Shown: positions 48,845 through 55,134 of the stretch, piece by piece
Numbering within the stretch: the first letter of the stretch is position 1
Layout of the letters: each line of letters begins with the position of its first letter
Origin: an uncultured Chryseobacterium sp.
GTDB lineage: Bacteria; Bacteroidota; Bacteroidia; Flavobacteriales; Weeksellaceae
Length of the DNA: 55,134 nt
Reading direction: 5' to 3'
Assembly: GCA_913777465.1 (NCBI GenBank)
Contig: CAJYRQ010000002.1
Coordinates: 1-55,134 of the forward strand
Translations under genes and position numbers: made by a program
Notes under the pieces: generated by a model
Database searches by the model: none
What the model was told of the DNA's origin: nothing
The model's input: the letters and a program-made list of their open reading frames with translations, nothing else

Positions 48845-50239
48845 ATGAATTACAGAATAGAGAAAGACACCATGGGTGAAGTGCAGGTTCCTGCCGACAA
48901 GTTTTGGGGTGCACAGACCGAACGTTCCAGAAACAATTTCAAAATCGGACCCGAAGGTTCCATGCCGCATGAAATCATCGAAGCTTTTGCTTATCTAAAG
49001 AAAGCCGCCGCTTTTACTAATGCGGACCTGGGCGTTCTGCCGGCAGAAAAAAGAGAGATGATCGCCAAAGTATGCGATGAGATCCTGGAAGGAAAACTGA
49101 ATGACCAGTTTCCCCTGGTAATCTGGCAAACCGGTTCCGGAACCCAGTCGAATATGAACATGAATGAGGTAATCTCCAACCGGTCGCATGTAAACAACGG
49201 CGGTACGCTGGGAGAAAAAGCAGAAGTTCACCCGAATGACGACGTCAATAAATCCCAGTCTTCCAACGATACTTACCCTACCGCCATGCACATCGCCGCT
49301 TATAAGAAAGTGTTGGAAGTAACGGTTCCTGCGGTTGAAAAATTACGGGATACCCTGGCGCAGAAGTCAGAAGCATTTAAAGACATCGTTAAAATCGGAA
49401 GAACCCACCTGATGGATGCCACCCCGCTGACCCTGGGACAGGAATTCTCCGGGTACGTAGCCCAGCTGAATTACGGGATTAAAGCATTGAGAAACACCTT
49501 ACCTCACCTTTCTGAACTGGCATTGGGCGGGACGGCCGTGGGGACAGGTTTGAATACCCCAAAGGGTTATGACGTAAAAGTAGCGGAATACATTTCCAAA
49601 TTTACCGGGCTTCCCTTTGTAACGGCAGAGAATAAATTCGAGGCATTGGCGGCCCATGATGCTATTGTGGAATCCCATGGAGCTTTGAAACAGCTGGCCG
49701 TTTCCCTGTTTAAGATCGCCCAGGACATCCGCTTGCTGGCTTCCGGTCCGCGTTCGGGAATCGGGGAAATTCATATCCCGGAAAATGAGCCGGGGTCTTC
49801 CATTATGCCGGGGAAAGTAAATCCTACACAGAACGAAGCCATGACGATGGTCTGCGCCCAGGTTTTAGGAAACGACACTACGATTTCATTCGCCGGAACC
49901 CAGGGGAATTATGAACTGAATGTCTTCAAGCCGGTGATGGCCTACAATTTCCTGCAGTCTGCCCAACTGATTGCCGATGCCTGTATTTCATTCAACGATC
50001 ATTGTGCCGTAGGCATCGAGCCGAACCATGAAAGAATTAAAGAGCTGGTGGATAAATCCTTGATGCTGGTAACGGCCCTGAATACCCATATCGGTTATGA
50101 AAATGCCGCTAAGATTGCAAAGACGGCCCACAAAAACGGAACCACTTTAAAAGAGGAAGCGGTGAATCTCGGTCTTTTAACCGCCGAGCAGTTCGATGAG
50201 TGGGTGAGACCTGAAGATATGGTGGGAAGCCTGAAATAA
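48845..50239 (+). CDS. fumC: Fumarate hydratase, class II
   Basis: Cofactor-free, oxygen-stable fumarase. The 464 residues have [20 protein letters not shown] at the start, [35 protein letters not shown] and the superfamily signature [16 protein letters not shown] (about 317-332). All active-site residues of the fumarase/aspartase fold are present, and the length is standard. Divergent from the class I enzyme; repeat elements lie on both sides. Confidence 0.95.
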   Translation: MNYRIEKDTMGEVQVPADKFWGAQTERSRNNFKIGPEGSMPHEIIEAFAYLKKAAAFTNADLGVLPAEKREMIAKVCDEILEGKLNDQFPLVIWQTGSGTQSNMNMNEVISNRSHVNNGGTLGEKAEVHPNDDVNKSQSSNDTYPTAMHIAAYKKVLEVTVPAVEKLRDTLAQKSEAFKDIVKIGRTHLMDATPLTLGQEFSGYVAQLNYGIKALRNTLPHLSELALGGTAVGTGLNTPKGYDVKVAEYISKFTGLPFVTAENKFEALAAHDAIVESHGALKQLAVSLFKIAQDIRLLASGPRSGIGEIHIPENEPGSSIMPGKVNPTQNEAMTMVCAQVLGNDTTISFAGTQGNYELNVFKPVMAYNFLQSAQLIADACISFNDHCAVGIEPNHERIKELVDKSLMLVTALNTHIGYENAAKIAKTAHKNGTTLKEEAVNLGLLTAEQFDEWVRPEDMVGSLK

Positions 50240-50262
50240 TTGACATCAATTCATTTAAAATT

Positions 50263-50413
50263 TAACCAAAAAAAGGGACAAAAGATATTTATGCCTGAAA
50301 AAAGCTGAATGCTTCATGCTGAAAAGCACTCCAAAGTTTTTAGAAATCTTTGATTTTTAATTTTGGAAACTTTGAAATTCGGTAGATCTTCTTTAACTTT
50401 TGTAGTATAATAA
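50263..50413. repeat. Possible degenerate third copy of the TIR element
   Basis: Left AACCAAAAAAAGGGACAAAAG and right CTTTAACTTTTGTAGT inverted. Weak match to copies A and B, placed directly after fumC. Confidence 0.3.
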
Positions 50414-50430
50414 AAGCTCACATCAATTAA

Positions 50431-50460
50431 AAACGCCGGAAAAGAAATTTTCCGGCGTTT
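50431..50460 (-). terminator. Terminator of the sigma-factor operon
   Basis: AAACGCCGGAAAA, tetraloop GAAA, and the exact 13-bp complement, just after the last gene of the operon. Confidence 0.85.
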
Positions 50461-50482
50461 ATCATTTAATATGAAAATCATT

Positions 50483-51520
50483 TTACCACCAAAGCGCTAC
50501 TCCGAAGATTAAAGTTTTATCGTTTTCAAAAGTTCCGTTTTTAAAGAAGTTGCCAAAATCTTTTTTTACAAAAATACTGAAATCGTTATAGGAAACGGTG
50601 AACTGGCCTCCGTAGATAAACGGACTTACCTGATAATCACTTCGGTCGCGGTTGCTGATCCCATCGCCTTTGATGATGTTGTTGGTGGACATTTTTACCC
50701 CGCCGTACATATGGGCTCCAATTCTGAATCCTTCGGAATAATCAAGATACTGAACATCCATTCCTGCATTTTTCAGCTTGGAAAAATTGTACTGTATTCC
50801 CAAAGGAACAATAATATATCCGGTTCTCAGCTTGCTTTTGCTTAATCCTTTATCATAGTTTGCAAGGTACACGTTGGCATTCGCATCTTTGGCAACAAAC
50901 ATATTGTTGTCGATGCTCAGTGTTCTCCATGAAAATCCGATTCCGGAGATCAATCCCCAAGGGCTTGTCCTCCCGAACTGGTAATTGAACTTCAATCCGA
51001 ATTCAAAGTTCCCGGCATAGCGCAGATGATTATCCAGGGCGTTATCCGGCTTGTCATTCGTAAGGTTCATGATTCCGTAAGAGATATAAGGAGAAAGATC
51101 TTTCGTAGGCCTGAATTTTTTCAGGAGCTTCTCTTTTAATTCTTCATTGGAAGTTACATCCGAGTTCAGCAGGGAAAAGCGTACCTGCTTCTGGATCACA
51201 GCATCCATATCGAATCCCAGGGCTTCGATGCGCTGATCTATTTTTTCGGAATACCGGTCGGCCACCTGGGCTTTCTGCTTATCGAATTCTGCCTTATCCA
51301 GGTTCTTGGCCTGGAGTTCCAGTAATTCCGCTTCCATCATTTTTTTCTCTTCCTGAATAATGGTATCGATCTTTCTGGCATAATCATCCACTTTCTCTTT
51401 TACGATAGGGCTCACCCCGGTATCTTCTTTCGGCTGAAGGTTCAGGACCGGTTTTTTCTGTGCATATACTGCCGTTGATAAAAGGCATACAAAGCCCATC
51501 ATGATAAATTTCCTGATCAT
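50483..51520 (-). CDS. Outer-membrane beta-barrel protein with coiled-coil N-terminus
   Basis: 345 residues: signal peptide (MIRKFIMMGFVCLLSTAVYAQ), a Glu/Lys-rich coiled coil (about 45-110, KIDTIIQEEKKMMEAELLEL), and a porin-like barrel with alternating strands (YAGNFEFGLKFNYQFGRTSP, YIIVPLGIQYNFSKL, GGQFTVSYNDFSIFVKKDFG) ending in W, as outer-membrane barrels do. Last gene of a sigma factor/anti-sigma-like operon, so probably a target or envelope-stress partner. Function is unknown. Confidence 0.75.
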   Translation of the reverse strand: MIRKFIMMGFVCLLSTAVYAQKKPVLNLQPKEDTGVSPIVKEKVDDYARKIDTIIQEEKKMMEAELLELQAKNLDKAEFDKQKAQVADRYSEKIDQRIEALGFDMDAVIQKQVRFSLLNSDVTSNEELKEKLLKKFRPTKDLSPYISYGIMNLTNDKPDNALDNHLRYAGNFEFGLKFNYQFGRTSPWGLISGIGFSWRTLSIDNNMFVAKDANANVYLANYDKGLSKSKLRTGYIIVPLGIQYNFSKLKNAGMDVQYLDYSEGFRIGAHMYGGVKMSTNNIIKGDGISNRDRSDYQVSPFIYGGQFTVSYNDFSIFVKKDFGNFFKNGTFENDKTLIFGVALWW

Positions 51521-51551
51521 ATAATAGTTTTAATTGTTAAAAAATAAAGGG

Positions 51552-52181
51552 TTAGTCTCTGTTCAGATCGATTGTGGCGACATTGCTTTTTCCTTTGGTC
51601 TTCTCGATAACGTCTTTGTGTTCCACCGAAAAAAGCAGTGTAGAAGGATCTACATACCGTTTCTTTCTCACCGGTATTTTGGCGGAATCTGTCCGGGCAA
51701 TGGTTTTTCCCGGCTGGATGGGTGAAAGTTCCGATATAATCTGTGCCGAATTCTGTCTGATAACCGATAGTTCTTCCTGCTGGGCAAAGGCTTGCGGCCC
51801 CTGTTTCTGCACCTCATCTTTGATTCCTTCTGAAATATTTTCTACAGCCGTTTTTCCTTTTTGACTTTTAATTGCCGGTTCTTTCTGCTGTACCTGTACG
51901 ATATGCTCTACAGGGTTCTTAACGGCAGGTTCTGCACTGGTCCGAACAATGGTTTGCCATGATCCGGCCGGCCTATTTTCCTGATTAAAAAAGAGTACAG
52001 CTCCTAAACTGAACGTCAGAATAAAGCAGGCTGCTATCAGAAGCCAATTGAAGGATGGTTTTGAAGTTTTTACCGCAGAATGGCTTTCAATTTCAGACCA
52101 CAGATCCCTTGAAGGAGCGATTTCCCTCCCTTCGATCTGTTTCCTGATCTGTTGTTCTATATTGCTTTTAACAGTTTTCAT
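51552..52181 (-). CDS. Anti-sigma-factor-like membrane protein
   Basis: The 209-residue protein has an N-terminal cytoplasmic part (about 1-45), a single transmembrane helix (FNWLLIAACFILTFSLGAVL, about 45-64) and a periplasmic Lys/Gln-rich tail ending RYVDPSTLLFSVEHKD. The short N-terminus, TM and position, overlapping the sigma-factor gene by 14 bp, are typical of anti-sigma factors, although the zinc Cys-His motif is absent. The sigma partner is encoded upstream. Confidence 0.75.
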   Translation of the reverse strand: MKTVKSNIEQQIRKQIEGREIAPSRDLWSEIESHSAVKTSKPSFNWLLIAACFILTFSLGAVLFFNQENRPAGSWQTIVRTSAEPAVKNPVEHIVQVQQKEPAIKSQKGKTAVENISEGIKDEVQKQGPQAFAQQEELSVIRQNSAQIISELSPIQPGKTIARTDSAKIPVRKKRYVDPSTLLFSVEHKDVIEKTKGKSNVATIDLNRD

Positions 52182-52728
52182 TTTGTAGTGCTTTTTGTTG
52201 TTGGAAATAAATTTTTCTCATCTTTTCTTTGGCCCTGAACAGCTGGGTTTTGCTTACGGCCGTAGAGATCTGTAGGGCATCGGCAATTTCCTGGTGCGAA
52301 TAGTCTTCCAAAACATACAGGTTGAAGACCATCCGGTAGGCATCCGGAAGCTGGTCCAGCAGCTCCTGGGCATTGAAATTAAAAACCAAGTCTTCCTCAT
52401 ACATTTCTTCAAGATAAGCCGGATTGATATCGTCCAGGTAAAAAACCGTTTTGTGGCTCTTGATAAAATTGAGGCATTCGTTGACAACAATTCTTCTTGC
52501 CCATCCGTCGAAACTTCCTTCGTTCCTGAAGCTTTCCATATTTTTAAAGATCTTGCAGAATGCTTTGATAACGCAGTCTTCTGCCTGGTACAGATCGGTA
52601 ATATAACTCCTGCTGATGCTCAGGAATTTTTTCACATTCTGATCATAAAAAATTTTCTGGGCTGCCGGCTCCTGTTTTTTCAGGCGGTCCAGCAAATCAT
52701 CTTTTTTATTTCCAAACAGAAGCTTCAT
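52168..52728 (-). CDS. ECF-type RNA polymerase sigma factor
   Basis: The 186-residue sigma-70 family factor has region 2 YQAEDCVIKAFCKIFKNM and GSFDGWARRIVVNECLNFIK, and region 4 LLDQLPDAYRMVFNLYVLED, then YSHQEIADALQISTAVSKTQ. There is no region 1.1 or region 3, hence an extracytoplasmic-function type. Its 3' end overlaps the next gene, so the two proteins are made together. It probably drives this operon and envelope genes. Confidence 0.9.
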   Translation of the reverse strand: MKLLFGNKKDDLLDRLKKQEPAAQKIFYDQNVKKFLSISRSYITDLYQAEDCVIKAFCKIFKNMESFRNEGSFDGWARRIVVNECLNFIKSHKTVFYLDDINPAYLEEMYEEDLVFNFNAQELLDQLPDAYRMVFNLYVLEDYSHQEIADALQISTAVSKTQLFRAKEKMRKIYFQQQKALQNENC

Positions 52729-52883
52729 AATTATTTTGTTTCTAATAGTAAGACAGCAAAAAACCGAAAAGGTTACAGCATTTAATTTTATTTTACTCTT
52801 TAATTAAAAATTTTTATTTCCTCAAATTACAAAAATAAATTAATCACATGTAAATCAATACCTTATTACAAAATGTTAAAATT

Positions 52884-52912
52884 AAAAAACGGTCAGAAAA
52901 ATTCCTGACCGT
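52884..52912 (-). terminator. Terminator of sufS
   Basis: ACGGTCAG / CTGACCGT stem with an A run on the plus strand. Confidence 0.8.
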
Positions 52913-52936
52913 CTGATATGATATTTAATGTTATTA

Positions 52937-54157
52937 TTAACCAAGCATTTTTTGTGCTTTTTTCACGCCTTCCACCAAAACATCAATTTCGTTGAAGGTA
53001 TTGTACACCGCAAAACTTGCGCGTACAGTTCCTGCAATATTAAAGAAGCTCATGATCGGCTGTGTACAGTGATGGCCCGTCCGTACCGCGATCCCAAGTT
53101 TATCGAGGATCATCCCTACATCCGACGCAATCCCGATGCCTTCCAGATTGAAGGAAACAACTCCTGTCCGTTTTGCTTTTTCACCGTATACTTTTAATCC
53201 TTCAATTTCCAGAAGCTGTCTCTGTGCATATTCCAATAAAGCATTTTCATGGGTTCTGATATTTTCATGTCCCGTTTCCAGGATAAAATCCACAGCAGCA
53301 CCCAGCGCAATATTTCCACCGACATTCGGGGTTCCCGCTTCGTATTTAAACGGAAGCCCGGCGTAGGAGGTCTCTTCGAAAGAGCAGGTGGCAATCATCT
53401 CTCCGCCTCCGTGGAACGGTGGCAGTTCTTCAAGGATTTCCTGTTTTCCATATAAAATTCCCGTTCCCATCGGCGCATACATTTTATGGCCCGAGAATAC
53501 AAAAAAGTCACAGTCCATCGCCTGAACATCAATGGTGAAGTGCGGTACCGACTGAGCACCGTCGATGACGATGTAGGCATCCGTATTTTTACGTGTCCTT
53601 GCAATGATTTCTTCTACCGGATTGATCACTCCTAAGGCATTGGAAACCTGATTCATAGAAACAATCTTTGTTCTTTCACTCAACAAAGTATCGAAAACAT
53701 CCAATTGAAGAATTCCGTTTTCATCCATCGGAATGACTTTCAGTTTGGCTCCCGTCCTTTCGCAAAGCAACTGCCAAGGAACAATATTCGAGTGGTGTTC
53801 CAGATAAGAAATGATGATCTCGTCGTCTTTTTTTAATTTTTGGGTTAAAATATAAGAGATAAGGTTCAGCCCTTCGGTGGTTCCTTTGGTAAAGATAACT
53901 TCAAAATCGTGCTTTGCATTGATAAATTTCCGGATCTTTCTTCTGGAAAGTTCCATTTCTTCCGTAGCCAGCTGGCTTAAGGTATGGATTCCCCGGTGTA
54001 CGTTCGCATTAAGCTCTTTATAATAAGCTTCCCAAATTTTCAGTACCGAATCCGGTTTTTGGGAGGTCGCTGCATTGTCCAGGTAAACCAATGGCTTACC
54101 GTTCACCTTCTGATCCAATATAGAAAACTGACTTCTGATTTCCTGAATGTCAAACAT
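52937..54157 (-). CDS. sufS: SufS-type cysteine desulfurase
   Basis: PLP enzyme that takes sulfur from cysteine for Fe-S cluster assembly. The 406 residues start MFDIQEIRSQFSILDQK and contain NGKPLVYLDNAATSQKP, EIIISYLEHHSNIVPW and VIDGAQSVPH. FFVFSGHKMYAPMGTGILYG carries the PLP lysine; the active Cys is in RTGHHCTQP. Group II family. Other suf genes are not in the window, but an Nfu scaffold is at 18934. Confidence 0.94.
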   Translation of the reverse strand: MFDIQEIRSQFSILDQKVNGKPLVYLDNAATSQKPDSVLKIWEAYYKELNANVHRGIHTLSQLATEEMELSRRKIRKFINAKHDFEVIFTKGTTEGLNLISYILTQKLKKDDEIIISYLEHHSNIVPWQLLCERTGAKLKVIPMDENGILQLDVFDTLLSERTKIVSMNQVSNALGVINPVEEIIARTRKNTDAYIVIDGAQSVPHFTIDVQAMDCDFFVFSGHKMYAPMGTGILYGKQEILEELPPFHGGGEMIATCSFEETSYAGLPFKYEAGTPNVGGNIALGAAVDFILETGHENIRTHENALLEYAQRQLLEIEGLKVYGEKAKRTGVVSFNLEGIGIASDVGMILDKLGIAVRTGHHCTQPIMSFFNIAGTVRASFAVYNTFNEIDVLVEGVKKAQKMLG

Positions 54158-54198
54158 TTATTAAATTTTAAATTAAAACGTCCTTATTTAGAACTCTT

Positions 54199-54206
54199 CA
54201 AATTTA
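54199..54206 (-). promoter_or_regulatory. -7 promoter box TAAATTTG for sufS
   Basis: CAAATTTA on the plus strand, about 40 bp upstream of the ATG. Confidence 0.55.
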
Positions 54207-54412
54207 CGGCTTTTTTTCCAAAAGGAAACTGACAGTTGTTAGCAATGGATTGTAAATCAATAGAAAGATTCAATGTAAATCATTTTGTATTGAAGGCTGG
54301 AAGTTTTTCCCAATCAATATTACTATTCGATAGGCTAAGCATAAACTTTCTGCTTATAAAAGGTACAGAGATTTAATTAACCCGAGTTCTTTAATCCTTC
54401 TTTTTTAAACAT
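54207..54412. other. Intergenic stretch between sufS and rplY
   Basis: AT-rich; no gene, RNA, operator or repeat recognised. Confidence 0.4.
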
Positions 54413-54441
54413 AAAAAAACCTGCCAATAAATCGGCAGGTC
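54413..54441 (-). terminator. Terminator of rplY
   Basis: ACCTGCC / GGCAGGT stem with seven A on the plus strand as the minus-strand T run. Confidence 0.85.
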
Positions 54442-54465
54442 TTAATATTTTCAGATAAGAAATTC

Positions 54466-55113
54466 TTATTCTGCTGCAGTTGTTTCTTCAGCTGCCGGAG
54501 CTGCTCCTTCTTCTGCTGCAACTTCGTCTTCATCTTCATCGTCCATTGCTGCTGCACCTCCTTTCATTGCATTTCTAGACATCTTCACAGCAACTACTAC
54601 TGCATTATCAGGGTGCATGAAAGAATAACCTTCTGCTTTGATACCTCCTACATAAAGTTTGTTACCGATTCTTAACGGCGTAACGTCCACAACGATTTCG
54701 TCCGGTAAGTTAGCCGGGATCGCTTTTACTTTCAGTTTTCTGAAAGACTGACGAAGAACACCACCCGCAACAACACCTTTAGAACGACCTGTAATTCTTA
54801 CAGGAACTTCCATAATTACCGGCTTGTCTTCCGCTAACTGATAGAAATCTGCGTGAAGGATTTTGTCTGTAATCGGGTGAAACTGGATATCCTGAAGAAC
54901 AGCAGGGATTGTCTGACCATCAACCTCAATAGATACCGTGTGTGCTTCAGGAGTGTATACCAACCCTTTGAAAGATTTCTCTGTAGCAGAGAAGTTCAAA
55001 GGAGCTTCACCTCCGTAAACAACACAAGGAACTAATTCAGCATCACGTAAAGCTTTTGTAGACTTTTTGCCCACGCTTTCTCTTTTTGTACCTTGAATTG
55101 TAATAGATTTCAT
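54466..55113 (-). CDS. rplY: 50S ribosomal protein L25/Ctc
   Basis: 5S rRNA-binding protein of the long CTC type, 215 residues. [20 protein letters not shown] at the start and [15 protein letters not shown] match L25. [20 protein letters not shown] and the C-terminal beta domain ([17 protein letters not shown]) follow. The last 30 residues are an acidic, Ala-rich tail ([13 protein letters not shown]...), common in flavobacterial L25. The start fits the family and lies 21 bp from the window end. Confidence 0.94.
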   Translation of the reverse strand: MKSITIQGTKRESVGKKSTKALRDAELVPCVVYGGEAPLNFSATEKSFKGLVYTPEAHTVSIEVDGQTIPAVLQDIQFHPITDKILHADFYQLAEDKPVIMEVPVRITGRSKGVVAGGVLRQSFRKLKVKAIPANLPDEIVVDVTPLRIGNKLYVGGIKAEGYSFMHPDNAVVVAVKMSRNAMKGGAAAMDDEDEDEVAAEEGAAPAAEETTAAE

Positions 55114-55134
55114 TTATAAAAATTTAAAAAATTG

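Noticed and set aside
1-55134. CRISPR array, tRNA or rRNA genes, prophage
   Set aside because: No regularly spaced identical repeats with unique spacers, no cloverleaf or rRNA signature, and no phage structural genes seen by eye; a tRNAscan or Infernal run would be decisive.

Overview
The window looks like the chromosome of a member of the Bacteroidota, most likely a Chryseobacterium-type flavobacterium (Weeksellaceae). The evidence is a DUF4295 gene directly after rpmB-rpmG, type IX secretion (T9SS) C-terminal sorting domains, a T9SS plug-type protein, OmpA proteins with thrombospondin type-3 repeats, bacteriocin-like double-glycine peptides, and many genes preceded by the Bacteroidota -7 promoter box TAnnTTTG. 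No Shine-Dalgarno sequences were needed to explain starts. No rRNA, tRNA or CRISPR array was recognised.

Layout: 1-2.1 kb holds rpmB, rpmG, DUF4295, ftsY and a small membrane protein. 2.1-7 kb holds sppA, folK and a tandem pair of OmpA-family proteins. 7-12.3 kb holds recQ, fmt, a ribB whose GTP cyclohydrolase II half has lost its zinc cysteines, and a flavin oxidoreductase. 12.4-15.2 kb is accessory: a DUF1963 protein, a small unknown protein, an EEP-family phosphatase broken by one amber codon, and an RHH/PIN toxin-antitoxin pair. 15.2-24.9 kb carries a Pif1-like helicase, a lipoprotein, a gamma carbonic anhydrase-like protein, a double-headed Nfu scaffold, ferrochelatase, a possible ParE-type toxin-antitoxin pair, the T9SS plug protein, an MBL hydrolase, a cluster of perfect DnaA boxes and a thioredoxin-like protein. 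25.2-32.3 kb is a TetR-controlled RND efflux system with repeated composite operators. 32.4-36.3 kb holds miaA, yicC, gmk and nadA among palindromic repeats. 36.4-37.2 kb is a cluster of four small cysteine-rich GG-leader peptides. folB, an intact IS5-family element and a striking 11-bp-phased array of DnaA-box-like 9-mers follow to 38.9 kb. 38.9-46.2 kb carries three secreted T9SS cargo proteins (a GH13 amylase and two FISUMP-domain proteins) and an AraC regulator. 46.5-50.2 kb has a His-tailed membrane protein and two fumarases of different class, divergently arranged. 50.5-55.1 kb has an ECF sigma/anti-sigma-like/outer-membrane operon, sufS and rplY.

Most genes are core metabolism or information processing (folate, riboflavin, NAD, heme and Fe-S assembly, translation). 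The unusual content lies in the gaps: two DnaA-box clusters 14.5 kb apart, several families of short palindromic repeats that reach into start or stop codons of genes, a tandem TetR operator set, and the peptide cluster. The best candidates for something undescribed are the phased DnaA-box array (38576-38884) and the Cys-rich GG-leader peptide cluster (36376-37214).
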